Shown: positions 31,564 to 39,122 of the stretch, piece by piece | Layout of the letters: each line of letters begins with the position of its first letter | Position numbering within the stretch: the first letter of the stretch is position 1 | Assembly (NCBI RefSeq): GCF_039621805.1 | Contig: NZ_CP155074.1 | Location: forward strand, 1,798,001 to 1,862,000 | Source of the DNA: Paraburkholderia sp. PREW-6R | GTDB lineage: Bacteria > Pseudomonadota > Gammaproteobacteria > Burkholderiales > Burkholderiaceae | Direction: 5' to 3' | Length of the DNA: 64,000 bases | Made by a program: the position numbers and the translations under genes | Notes under the pieces: model-generated | What the model was told of the DNA's origin: nothing | Seen by the model: only the letters and a program-made list of their open reading frames with translations | Database searches by the model: none

Positions 31564-32061
31564 TCAGGAAACCTTCCGCGTGGCAATGTTGTGCACGGAC
31601 GGCGCCTCGGATTGCGGTTTGCTATAGACCAGGTAGGTAAGCGCGAGCAGTTCCTGAACGCTGCGATGAATCTGCTGCGCGATGGCGTCGAGGTTCGCGC
31701 GTTCGTCCGCGTCGACGTGACCGTCTTCCGTCGCCTTGCGATGCGCATTCGCCAACTCGCCGACATGCTCCACCATGTGCAGGAACTTGTCGTGAATTTC
31801 TTCGTTGCTGATCTGGTCAGCGACCTGCGGCAGCGGAACGAATGTGCCGCCAGACTGGTGGGCCACTTCTTCAGCGAAGAACGTCGTGCCGCTGATGACC
31901 TGCATCTGGATTGCCATGTCCGGGTAGACGCGTTGCGGGGGCGTACCCTTCTCGTGCACGCGATTGTCGAGTGCCGATGTGGTGATCGCCAGTTCGCGAG
32001 CCATGTTGTCCCGGCCGCCGGCCGCCTCAGTCATCTTCACGTACGCTTGACGGAATCCCAC
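31564..32061 (-). CDS. Phage regulator, CII/YmfL-like (Phage_CP76)
   Basis: 165 aa from a GTG at 32061. YmfL/CP76-type regulator: FRQAYVKMTEAAGGRDNMAREL and SALDNRVHEKG near the start form the DNA-binding helix-turn-helix; the C-terminal half is helical and probably oligomerises. In phages of this type it activates or balances lysogenic promoters. An AGGTAGGT sequence lies about ten bases before the start. Confidence 0.72.
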   Translation of the reverse strand: MGFRQAYVKMTEAAGGRDNMARELAITTSALDNRVHEKGTPPQRVYPDMAIQMQVISGTTFFAEEVAHQSGGTFVPLPQVADQISNEEIHDKFLHMVEHVGELANAHRKATEDGHVDADERANLDAIAQQIHRSVQELLALTYLVYSKPQSEAPSVHNIATRKVS

Positions 32062-32091
32062 GATTACCTACCTCATCTGGTGGTGTTGCAT

Positions 32092-32115
32092 TGCAGTAAA
32101 GACGCTGATACTGCA
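32092..32115. promoter_or_regulatory. Inverted repeat before the CII-like gene
   Basis: Exact 7-bp inverted repeat TGCAGTA (32092-32098) / TACTGCA (32109-32115) with a ten-base gap, 31 bases upstream of the GTG start. It is a likely regulator-binding dyad or a leader hairpin; no clear promoter boxes were recognised around it. Confidence 0.45.
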
Positions 32116-32255
32116 TCTGAAATTAGTTGTACTGACCTGCCAAGCGCGATAGGAAATACCCACAAACCCTAACCATGCTCGAAGGAAGATTGATGCAGCC
32201 GCTACTCACCTACCGTGCCGAGCTGATCGCTTCGGCACAGCAAGCTCGATCGGTG

Positions 32256-32462
32256 TCAGGACAGCCGGTGCCTGATACGGAAACCCTTCATCGGCTCGTT
32301 GCGGACGGGCTGATCGAAGAACGTGCGCTGCGACAGCGTTTCGTTTTCGCCTTCCTCGATGTGGAAGGCTTGAGGATTCTCTTTGCGCATTTGCTGGATG
32401 ACACTGTCGAGGTTGTCGGCGGTGGCGTTGCAGAGCAGGAAAACGTGTTGCGGGGAATGCAT
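32256..32462 (-). CDS. Small prophage protein, unknown
   Basis: 68 aa (HSPQHVFLLCNATADNLDSV...). Codons have strongly G/C third positions, as in the neighbouring genes, which favours this strand. It has no Shine-Dalgarno. A plus-strand frame (32193-32468) with a good Shine-Dalgarno covers the same DNA, but its codon usage is poorer. Function unknown. Confidence 0.5.
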   Translation of the reverse strand: MHSPQHVFLLCNATADNLDSVIQQMRKENPQAFHIEEGENETLSQRTFFDQPVRNEPMKGFRIRHRLS

Positions 32463-32495
32463 TTCTAGGAAGCCGTGAATGTAATTAGACGCTTG

Positions 32496-32789
32496 CTACT
32501 GGTACTCAGGACGTATCCACTTAGGCATACAGTGGTCGCAGCCGGCTACGCCTGTGCCATTGAAGAATCGGCGCTGCCTTACATCAACGCCGAGTTCTTC
32601 GCTAAGCTCGTAAGCATCGTGGAGCAAGCTGTCGAGCTCGCAAAGCTGCTCGTCCGTCAATGGAACCGTTGCACTCGATCTGATTAAATCCCAGTGCCTG
32701 TCGAATGACGCTTGCGTTCGAAAGACATAGGTTGGCACCCAGATCCGCGGCAACTTTTGTTTTGCGTCGGGGAACTTTGATTCGGACAT
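32496..32789 (-). CDS. Small prophage protein, unknown
   Basis: 97 aa from the ATG at 32789 with a clear GGAGG Shine-Dalgarno. A C-terminal CDHCMPKW motif may bind metal together with upstream residues. Middle part is acidic-helical (TDEQLCELDSLLHDAYELSE). No family recognised. Confidence 0.6.
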   Translation of the reverse strand: MSESKFPDAKQKLPRIWVPTYVFRTQASFDRHWDLIRSSATVPLTDEQLCELDSLLHDAYELSEELGVDVRQRRFFNGTGVAGCDHCMPKWIRPEYQ

Positions 32790-32882
32790 TACAGGCCTCC
32801 CTAGAAAGGCGAAGGCTCTGCTCGCGCACAGTAGAATCGCGGTCCCACAACCCGATTCACTGCTCCCTAAGGAGGAGCCCTC

Positions 32883-33125
32883 ATGATCGTTACTGACTAC
32901 CTCTTTCAAAACGAGCAGGTAAAAGCCAAAATTTTTTATGTCGGGAAAGGCCGCTTCGCAGGCTGGTTCGTAGAGGTGAATGGCGACTTATTTGGCGGAC
33001 CATTTCCCAATGCCTACGAGGCGGCGTCTGCCACGTCTATGGGCTTGCTGTCGCAGGCAAAATTCGACACGAGTTCGCTGGGCATCCCACCACTTTTAGA
33101 CAAATGGAAGACGCTCCGCAACTGA
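32883..33125 (+). CDS. Small plus-strand prophage protein, unknown
   Basis: 80 aa with a very strong Shine-Dalgarno (AAGGAGGAG). It stands alone on the plus strand between minus-strand early genes, and its last 30 bases overlap the end of the Cro-like gene. The sequence (VGKGRFAGWFVEVNGDLFGGP) suggests a small beta-rich domain. A lysogeny-expressed (moron-type) gene is possible. Confidence 0.55.
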   Translation: MIVTDYLFQNEQVKAKIFYVGKGRFAGWFVEVNGDLFGGPFPNAYEAASATSMGLLSQAKFDTSSLGIPPLLDKWKTLRN

Positions 33126-33524
33126 CTTGTAGTTCGGAGAAAGCACGACGGTATGGGCAAACCACACCGCAGCCTCCTCCGTCATCTTGAGATACACCGG
33201 ACGCCCGCTCGCGCTCATGCGCACGATGACTGAGCCGGGCGTTTCAGTCACATGGAACTGTTCAATGTCATCGATGACACCGTCGACGATAATGGGACCA
33301 TCGGTGCGGAGTTCGGGCCAGATTTCTTCCCAATCCGCGCGAAGGTCTTGCCGGAGCACCCGGCAGTCAGTTTCTCGCTCGATCTTGACGCAGAGCTTTT
33401 CACCAGGTACACGCTGTCCATACATAACGTTTCTGATGAACGCCACCGACGTGCCGCAGCGCGAAGCAAATTGCTTACGCTCTGGGATCGACAGTGAGCT
33501 GAAGAACTCTTTTAGCTTTTCCAT
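33096..33524 (-). CDS. Cro-like repressor (YdaS-type helix-turn-helix)
   Basis: 142 aa from the ATG at 33524. N-terminal residues 1-65 (MEKLKEFFSSLSIPERKQFA, SRCGTSVAFIRNVMYGQRVP) match YdaS/Cro-like DNA-binding domains, which in lambdoid phages open the early operon. The gene leads the leftward early operon (CII-like, rha, replication). Promoter: -35 TTGCTA (33559-33554), 17 bp, -10 TACAGT (33536-33531); the ATG is seven bases after the -10, so a leaderless mRNA is expected. Confidence 0.72.
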   Translation of the reverse strand: MEKLKEFFSSLSIPERKQFASRCGTSVAFIRNVMYGQRVPGEKLCVKIERETDCRVLRQDLRADWEEIWPELRTDGPIIVDGVIDDIEQFHVTETPGSVIVRMSASGRPVYLKMTEEAAVWFAHTVVLSPNYKSVAERLPFV

Positions 33525-33533
33525 ACGACGACT

Positions 33534-33589
33534 GTACACCAAGAGGTGTACCATAGCAACACCGCTTGGTGTATATCACCATTTGGTTT
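33534..33589. promoter_or_regulatory. OR-like operator set between divergent repressors
   Basis: Three operators of the form ACACC-N4-GGTGT: 33534-33551 (perfect GTACACC-AAGA-GGTGTAC), 33559-33572 (ACACC-GCTT-GGTGT) and 33576-33589 (TCACC-ATTT-GGTTT, weaker). The first covers the -10 and spacer of the leftward promoter; the second and third lie over the -35 and spacer of the rightward one (TTGGTG 33566-33571, TACCAT 33589-33594). This is a lambda OR-type layout. Confidence 0.82.
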
Positions 33590-33608
33590 ACCATGGTCTA
33601 ATTGCCCG

Positions 33609-33977
33609 ATGGACGATGATCTGCTTACTCACAAGCAAGTGACGGAGATGAGGCGAAACGCCCTCGCGCTACTTGTGCAAACTTATGGCGGTGCCGAGGT
33701 TGCGCGTCGCGTTAAGCGACAGGCACAACAAATCAATGACATGGCACGGACGAAATCCTTCGGAGAGAAAGTTGCCTTGGAATTCGAACGTGAATGGCGC
33801 AAGAGCGGCGGCGACCCGATAGACCTGATCGCGCCGCGTCCTAGAAAGGATGTAAGCGACAAACCTGCTGGCTGGGACCGCCTAGACGACCTCGGCCGCG
33901 CGAAGGTTGAAGCCTACATTAGTGGACTACTTGCGCAGGCTTCCCCCCACGCTACAGGGCGGATCAAAGCCGATTGA
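33609..33977 (+). CDS. CI-like phage repressor without peptidase domain
   Basis: 122 aa from the ATG at 33609. Residues 1-60 (DLLTHKQVTEMRRNALALLV, then VARRVKRQAQQINDMARTKS) form a helix-turn-helix common to Burkholderia prophage repressors. The C-terminus (WDRLDDLGRAKVEAYISGLL) is a short helix. No LexA/S24 protease domain is present, so RecA-driven self-cleavage is not expected. The leader from the predicted start site is about eight bases. Confidence 0.7.
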   Translation: MDDDLLTHKQVTEMRRNALALLVQTYGGAEVARRVKRQAQQINDMARTKSFGEKVALEFEREWRKSGGDPIDLIAPRPRKDVSDKPAGWDRLDDLGRAKVEAYISGLLAQASPHATGRIKAD

Positions 33978-34250
33978 CGTCTCGCAATCGGCATCGCCCG
34001 CAAACTCAAACGGGCGCAGCGAAGAATCTCGAAACTCAGTCCTGTTGCTAAAGATAGGGCGCCCGGTTCCGACTTCAAAGCCGAAGGCTGGCTCTCCCAG
34101 CAGTATCACGTTCCACCTTTCACTGTCTCCCCACTCCTCGACAAAAACGGTCCTTCCCACCAACGACGGGATGGTGGAATGGACCACCTGCGCGAGGTCG
34201 CCGGCCTTACAGCGCGGCGCATTGTCTAGCGATTTTTCTTTCATATACAA
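33927..34250 (-). CDS. Prophage protein opposite the repressor, unknown
   Basis: 107 aa. AGDLAQVVHSTIPSLVGRTV, then FVEEWGDSERWNVILLGEP is a beta-rich pattern of a type often seen in Burkholderia phages; no function known. Its last 51 bases overlap the end of the repressor gene on the other strand. It may be transcribed from the region around 34500. Confidence 0.6.
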   Translation of the reverse strand: MYMKEKSLDNAPRCKAGDLAQVVHSTIPSLVGRTVFVEEWGDSERWNVILLGEPAFGFEVGTGRPIFSNRTEFRDSSLRPFEFAGDADCETSIGFDPPCSVGGSLRK

Positions 34251-34614
34251 GCCAAGCGACGGTAAGAACTGTATGGATGTACAGTAGCAGACATTGCGGT
34301 CGGCGCACCAGATAGCGGGATTCCCGCTTTTATGCGTTTGCCTTGTCTAGTCGTGCCTTGTCAGGGTATACGACTATCAAACTTCAATTGGCCGCGTCGT
34401 TATAACGATACGCAGGTCCTCAATGTCCCCTCCTGAACTACCCCTAACTGGTGTGTCGGCAGATCAACTTGGTCTGCCTCAAGACAAACCGGCGGTAGAT
34501 TAAACCAAACGGTGTTGACTGGAAATACACCACATGGTTTAATGCGTCACCCGAGCTAACTGTCTCGCATGAAAAGCTCGCAGTGACTTGCAACCATCTA
34601 CTCAGGACACACCA
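34251..34614. other. Non-coding region holding the OL-like control site
   Basis: 364 bases without a convincing gene. It contains the PL-like promoter and two operators at 34502-34543. The rest (34251-34500) shows only short dyads, with no clear RNA gene or terminator. Confidence 0.6.
34502..34543 (+). promoter_or_regulatory. PL-like promoter with two operators
   Basis: -35 TTGACT (34515-34520), 17 bp, -10 TTTAAT (34538-34543): a strong promoter. Operators AAACC-AAAC-GGTGT (34502-34515) and ACACC-ACAT-GGTTT (34527-34540) match the set at 33534-33589 and overlap the -35 and -10. It drives the plus-strand early genes and should be shut by the same repressor. Confidence 0.8.
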
Positions 34615-34749
34615 ATGGCGTTCATCCGGTACGTCGCCGTCACAACATTTGCACTAGCCATGGTTGTGCTCTTAGTTGCGACGGTGCAGCAATGGGATGA
34701 ATCGAGCAACGTAACTGCGGTGGCCTGTCGATCCGACCACTGCAACTGA
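34615..34749 (+). CDS. Small membrane protein
   Basis: 44 aa. One hydrophobic segment (VAVTTFALAMVVLLVATV) followed by a short polar tail with two cysteines (ACRSDHCN). First gene of the PL-like transcript, about 65 bases after the predicted start. AGGA lies about ten bases before the ATG. Function unknown; small inner membrane proteins in this place may act in superinfection exclusion. Confidence 0.6.
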   Translation: MAFIRYVAVTTFALAMVVLLVATVQQWDESSNVTAVACRSDHCN

Positions 34750-34767
34750 TCCCGTAAAGGCTCACCT

Positions 34768-34932
34768 GTGAATACCGACTTCAGCATTCAGTTAGTTGTA
34801 CTTTTTATTACTGTCGTCATGGCGTTGGGTATCGGGTTTGCATTCGGAACGTTGTTCGGAGCGACTGCCCGCGTTTACCAATCCACAGCATTTTTCCCAA
34901 GCGGCTACGCGCACGAGTCCGAGCCACATTAG
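34768..34932 (+). CDS. Small membrane protein
   Basis: 54 aa from a GTG at 34768 with AAAGG before it. One membrane segment (LVVLFITVVMALGIGFAFG). It follows the 44-aa membrane protein after 18 bases and may work with it. No family recognised. Confidence 0.55.
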   Translation: MNTDFSIQLVVLFITVVMALGIGFAFGTLFGATARVYQSTAFFPSGYAHESEPH

Positions 34933-34985
34933 TAGCGTCGGCCGAATCTAAATCTCCGCACGGCGGCTCACGAGGCCGCGGCTTT

Positions 34986-35013
34986 GTGGGCGCTGTTCTG
35001 GCCCACTCTTTTT
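34986..35013 (+). terminator. Intrinsic terminator after small membrane genes
   Basis: Stem GTGGGC/GCCCAC with a nine-base loop followed by TCTTTTT. A second hairpin (GCGGC/GCCGC) lies just upstream. It is placed inside the rightward early transcript, before the 261-aa gene, so it may be a tL1-like antitermination target. Confidence 0.72.
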
Positions 35014-35024
35014 GGATACCTGAC

Positions 35025-35810
35025 ATGGTTGCATCGACGAAACACGACCGAGTCGTACACGCGAATCAGCTGATCCAAGTGATTGCAGCGCACGGACGCC
35101 GCTTTTTCTACTGCAAAAGCCAAGACACATATGCGCGTATCGAACTGGATGCCCGCGGCCGTGTTTGGTTCGTCGACGACTATACGCAGCAACGCTTCTA
35201 CACACATCACGAGGGACGCTGGAGCGGCTTCTCTCACGGCGGAACGCTGCGCGGATTGGTGGAATGCATGCGTGACTACATCACGCGCGGTGAGCAGATT
35301 GGGCGCTGGCGTATTGGCACGCATTGGGGTTATAGCGAAGCATCGCTCGACTTGGTCAAAAGTGCCGCATTCAGCCTACCGATCATTGCGCGCGACCCTA
35401 GCGAGCCGCGCGACTACTACGTCATCAGCGTGCACCACACACGCCGGGACCATCGTTACGTGACGCTGTGGGCCCCGGATAACAAGGGATATGTATTTCG
35501 CGCCTACAAAGCTGGGCGTTACGCGGAAGATGGCGTGCGCGAAAAACTCGGCTACTACAACGACGGCTGTTCGAACATCGCCGTGCCGTGCGACATCGTA
35601 GACCCGCTCACGATCATGACGACGCCTGCTGACCAACTCGACGGAGCAGACGGCCCAGCGCTACTGAACACGCGGGATAGCTGGAAGATGATTCTGGCGA
35701 ACGTGATCGCCGCGCCGAAGTACAAGCCGTGGCCGCTCTACAAGGGCGCACCTCTGTCCGATTACGAACGCGCGTCCCGCGGTCTGCCGAAGAGAAAGGA
35801 GGCAGTGTGA
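35025..35810 (+). CDS. Prophage protein, unknown (261 aa)
   Basis: Start at 35025 chosen because the longer GTG frame would translate the terminator. The protein is soluble and rich in aromatic and charged residues; it has FYCKSQDTYARIELDARGRV and a YVISVHHTRRDHRYVTLWAP stretch. Seen in related prophages as a conserved hypothetical; no enzyme motif is visible. It overlaps the next gene by four bases. Confidence 0.65.
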   Translation: MVASTKHDRVVHANQLIQVIAAHGRRFFYCKSQDTYARIELDARGRVWFVDDYTQQRFYTHHEGRWSGFSHGGTLRGLVECMRDYITRGEQIGRWRIGTHWGYSEASLDLVKSAAFSLPIIARDPSEPRDYYVISVHHTRRDHRYVTLWAPDNKGYVFRAYKAGRYAEDGVREKLGYYNDGCSNIAVPCDIVDPLTIMTTPADQLDGADGPALLNTRDSWKMILANVIAAPKYKPWPLYKGAPLSDYERASRGLPKRKEAV

Positions 35811-36118
35811 ATAAGATCCTGAAGCCGTACTTTGTGACGATTCAAACGACTGCGGTCGTTATGGCCGAGAACGGCGACCACGCGCGCCGCGTCGCGGCGG
35901 ATCACAAAGCCGATATTTGCGCTGACACACCGCTCAAGTTTTCGATCGGCGCTTTTATTGCCAGCGAAGACGAACTCATCGCACACGACTGGGACGGTAT
36001 GTGCCTGCCCTATGGCGGTGATGGCCATACTCGATTGCGCGAAATCATCGCAGCAATCGCTGCACTGCCTGATCGCGACACGAAGACCATCGACATGTTC
36101 TCGGAGCAGGCATCGTGA
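35807..36118 (+). CDS. Small prophage protein, unknown
   Basis: 103 aa from a GTG at 35807 that overlaps the previous stop, with AAAGGAGG as Shine-Dalgarno. Sequence is YFVTIQTTAVVMAENGDHAR, with KFSIGAFIASEDELI later. No family recognised. Coupled on both sides. Confidence 0.6.
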   Translation: MNKILKPYFVTIQTTAVVMAENGDHARRVAADHKADICADTPLKFSIGAFIASEDELIAHDWDGMCLPYGGDGHTRLREIIAAIAALPDRDTKTIDMFSEQAS

Positions 36119-36792
36119 AAGAACGTCCGATCCTCTTCAGCGGCCCGATGGTGCGCGCGCTGCTCGATGGCCGCAAGACGCAGACGCGGCGCATCGTCAA
36201 GCTGCCGCACAATAATCCGCTCGGGCAGTGGGAGCCGATTCCCATCGGCGGCGAGAACGGTGGACGCACGGCCGCCGGCGAAACGATCCCGCTCCAAGGC
36301 GGCATCTGGCACACGCGGACCGGTGACAGCCTCATGTGCCCTCACGGCCAGCCCGGTGATCGTCTGTGGGTGCGTGAGACGTGGCGCGGCGTCGTCGAGA
36401 TCAATCCGCCCGGCAAGATGACTGAATTGGGCGTGGCTCGATACGTACCGGACCAGCAGTATTGCCGGCGCGTCGAATATCTTGCGACGCACGGGCGAGA
36501 CGACGAACCGTGGCGGCCGAATATCCACATGCCGCGCTGGGCGTCGCGCATCACGCTCGAAGTCACGGGCGTGCGCGTCGAGAGCCTTGAGGACATCAGC
36601 GAGGCCGATGCGCGGGCTGAGGGTGTGACCATCGAAGAACGGCACATGAATGGCTATTGCGCCGGCGAAACGCGGCCGCCAAGCATTCGCGCTTTCCGCG
36701 AATTGTGGGAGTCGATCAACGGCGCGGGAGCGTGGACCGCAAACCCGTGGGTGTGGGTCGTCCAGTTCAAGCGCGTCACGCGCGAGGCATGA
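36115..36792 (+). CDS. ASCH-like prophage protein
   Basis: 225 aa from a GTG at 36115 (GTGA overlap). The opening ERPILFSGPMVRALLDGRKT followed by QTRRIVK and the GDRLWVRETWR segment near residue 80 are hallmarks of an ASCH-like (RNA-binding PUA-fold) family common in prophages and sometimes labelled morphogenetic. The role is unknown; ASCH domains bind RNA or modified nucleotides. Confidence 0.65.
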   Translation: MKERPILFSGPMVRALLDGRKTQTRRIVKLPHNNPLGQWEPIPIGGENGGRTAAGETIPLQGGIWHTRTGDSLMCPHGQPGDRLWVRETWRGVVEINPPGKMTELGVARYVPDQQYCRRVEYLATHGRDDEPWRPNIHMPRWASRITLEVTGVRVESLEDISEADARAEGVTIEERHMNGYCAGETRPPSIRAFRELWESINGAGAWTANPWVWVVQFKRVTREA

Positions 36793-37718
36793 CCATGCCG
36801 ATGCGAACTCATTCTGCATTACTCGCCGTCACAGCGACCGCTACTGCCGTGTGTCTGTCCGTAGTTGCGGGCTGGCAGCGTGGTGGCTGGGCTGCTGAGC
36901 GCGTTCTGTGGATCGCCGTCGGCGTCGTACTGGTGATCGCCGCTCACCTGCTCCCTGCCCTCTGCCGGTCGTATGGCTGGCGTATCCGGATCATCGGCGC
37001 CGTGCTCTGGCTCGCCTGTATGGCGGCTACCTGCTACGGCCATGCCGTCTTCTTTCTTATGGCCCAGAAGCATGCGGGTGATCTGCGGGCCGCCGCGGAG
37101 CCGGTAGTAACGGCAAAGGGACGCGGCTTGGCCGAGATCGCACGTGACCGTGCAGACGCAGTAGCGCGACTGGCCCGCACCAGTACGCGCCGCTGCGTCG
37201 AACCGTGTTTGACCCGGACCGCCGAGCGCACCGCCCTGACTGCGCGACTCGACGCGTTGACGGTGGAAACAGTCGAAGCGAAGCGAGCCGAGGAAGCGCA
37301 GGACCGGGCAGCAGCCGCACGTGACGCGGCGATGGCTGATCCAGTAACCGGAGCACTGACAGCGTTCGGCGTGACGGTAGCGCATGCCGACTTGGCCGCG
37401 GGCCTTGCGTTCGCCGCCGTGCTCGAAGGCGTCGCCTGCTTCGCCTGGCTGCTCGCGCTCCAACCTGCCGGAATCGCTGTAACGCCCGTCACACAAGGCA
37501 GTAATGCCGCGCCAGTAGCGGAAGTAACGGAATCGCGTAACGCCGTCGCGGTGCTGGAGTCGCCAGTTGCGGAGCAGCACGACGAAGTTACCCGCGTCAC
37601 CACGGCAGTAGCTGCCGGGTCACTGCGGCCAACGGTGAACGAGATTCGCAAGTTCCTTAGCTGCTCTCAGGCGACTGCGATGGCAATACGAAAGAAGGTC
37701 GTCGAAGTAACGGCGTAA
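36789..37718 (+). CDS. Membrane protein with coiled coil
   Basis: 309 aa from the ATG at 36789, overlapping the previous stop. Three hydrophobic segments in residues 8-95 and one near 200 (FAAVLEGVACFAWLLAL), with a charged helix between (about 100-185, including TARLDALTVETVEAKRAEEA). The C-terminal 40 residues (VNEIRKFLSCSQATAMAIRKK) look like a small helix-turn-helix. Function unknown. Confidence 0.6.
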   Translation: MTMPMRTHSALLAVTATATAVCLSVVAGWQRGGWAAERVLWIAVGVVLVIAAHLLPALCRSYGWRIRIIGAVLWLACMAATCYGHAVFFLMAQKHAGDLRAAAEPVVTAKGRGLAEIARDRADAVARLARTSTRRCVEPCLTRTAERTALTARLDALTVETVEAKRAEEAQDRAAAARDAAMADPVTGALTAFGVTVAHADLAAGLAFAAVLEGVACFAWLLALQPAGIAVTPVTQGSNAAPVAEVTESRNAVAVLESPVAEQHDEVTRVTTAVAAGSLRPTVNEIRKFLSCSQATAMAIRKKVVEVTA

Positions 37719-37768
37719 CGGTATCTGCCCCACGAATAACCGGCGTGTATGCGCCACACAGATGAGAG

Positions 37769-38101
37769 ATGAGCATGAAGACGCACGACGTGCCGACATT
37801 CTGGGCTCGAATTTTCATAGCCGGGGATCTGGCAACCATCAAGGCGACTTGCCAGAAATATTGCGATGAGATCGGGCTGTGCGTGACGGTTGAGCGCTCT
37901 CATTACATCTACACGGCCGGCAAGGAGCTCGGCGCCGTGATTGGGCTGATCAACTATCCGCGCTTCCCGTCGACGTCAGAAGAAATTTTCGAGCGCGCCG
38001 AGAAGTTGGCGATGCGTCTGATGGATGCGTGCGAGCAGCAGTCGTTCTCGATCATGACTCCGGCCTTCACTCGTTGGTACAACAACCGAGGCTACGAATG
38101 A
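37769..38101 (+). CDS. Prophage protein, unknown
   Basis: 110 aa. Soluble mixed fold, with FWARIFIAGDLATIKATCQK near the start and a WYNNRGYE end. It overlaps the PP-loop gene by four bases, suggesting joint translation. No family recognised. Confidence 0.6.
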   Translation: MSMKTHDVPTFWARIFIAGDLATIKATCQKYCDEIGLCVTVERSHYIYTAGKELGAVIGLINYPRFPSTSEEIFERAEKLAMRLMDACEQQSFSIMTPAFTRWYNNRGYE

Positions 38102-39096
38102 GCGATCGTCCAATCATGCACGTCGTGTCGATGTCGGGCGGGAAAGATAGCACCGCAACTGCTCTGATGGCATTGGAAATGCACGGCCACGAGAACTGCC
38201 GGTTCGTTTTCGCTGACACGGGCAATGAGCACGCGCAGACATATGAATATGCGCTTGATTATCTGCCTTCGATGCTTGGCATAAAAGTCGACGTGGTGAA
38301 AGCAGATTTTTCCGACGAGTTCGCGACAAAGCGCGCCAACCTTGCGCGACTGGCCGCTGGCGAACCGGAAAGCGCCGTCTACGGGAAGCGCAAGTTTCAA
38401 TACCCGTGGACCGCTGAGGCAGCCGCGAAAGCATTGGAGTTGTTGCATCCGACAGGCAATCCGTATCTCGACATGTGCATGCTCAAGGGCGGATTCCCGT
38501 CGCGCAAGCGGCAGTTTTGCACCCAGTACCTGAAGACGGAACCGCTGACCGAGTACGCACTTGATCTGATCGATTCCGGATATGCCGTCTGGTCATGGCA
38601 AGGCGTTCGCATCGATGAAAGTGATTCGCGGCGCACACGACTGCAAGGGACCGGTGCCTGCGTGAAAGCGTTCGACGTCGTCGGCGGTGGCCTGTTCAAC
38701 TATCGGCCAATCCTGCGCTGGCACGTGGAAGACGTGTTCGAGGCACACGCGATCGCTGGTATCCAGCCGAACCCTCTGTATCGCCAAGGCATGAATCGCG
38801 TGGGCTGCATGCCCTGTATCAACGCGGCGAAGGCGGAACTCGCTGAAATCGCGCGACGCTTCCCTGAAGAAGTCGAGCGCGTGGCTGAATGGGAGCGGCT
38901 GGTATCGAGCGTGACGCGCCCACGATCGCCGGTTTCCTTCTTTCACATGGGAACGCAAGGTCATTCTGGACAAGCATCGACTATCTGGGCTGTCGTCGAG
39001 TGGTCGAAGACAACTCGCGGCGGCCGCCAGTACGACCTACTCGAACCGACCTATGACGCGAAGGCCTGCTCTTCGGCCTACGGACTTTGCGAATAA
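38098..39096 (+). CDS. PAPS reductase-like PP-loop protein
   Basis: 332 aa. The PP-loop motif SMSGGKDSTATALMA (residues 10-24) is that of the adenine nucleotide alpha hydrolase/PAPS reductase superfamily. Further conserved parts: FADTGNEHAQTYEY, KRQFCTQYLKT and NRVGCMPCINAAK. Such proteins in phages and islands are linked to sulfur transfer to nucleic acid (Dnd-type) or to unknown modifications. No dnd partner genes are visible here, so substrate is unknown. Start overlaps the previous stop. Confidence 0.78.
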   Translation: MSDRPIMHVVSMSGGKDSTATALMALEMHGHENCRFVFADTGNEHAQTYEYALDYLPSMLGIKVDVVKADFSDEFATKRANLARLAAGEPESAVYGKRKFQYPWTAEAAAKALELLHPTGNPYLDMCMLKGGFPSRKRQFCTQYLKTEPLTEYALDLIDSGYAVWSWQGVRIDESDSRRTRLQGTGACVKAFDVVGGGLFNYRPILRWHVEDVFEAHAIAGIQPNPLYRQGMNRVGCMPCINAAKAELAEIARRFPEEVERVAEWERLVSSVTRPRSPVSFFHMGTQGHSGQASTIWAVVEWSKTTRGGRQYDLLEPTYDAKACSSAYGLCE

Positions 39097-39122
39097 CCGC
39101 CTAACCCACCCTACCTACACCC

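Noticed and set aside
30234-31766. A 510-codon minus-strand frame across the immunity region
   Set aside because: It strings together rha remnant, antisense of higB/higA and the Ash/Icd-like frame. The middle is the reverse of two well-recognised genes, so it is not one protein.
32193-32468. Plus-strand gene with good Shine-Dalgarno
   Set aside because: Codon usage is poorer than that of the minus-strand frame at 32256-32462, and the direction opposes the operon. It cannot be fully excluded.
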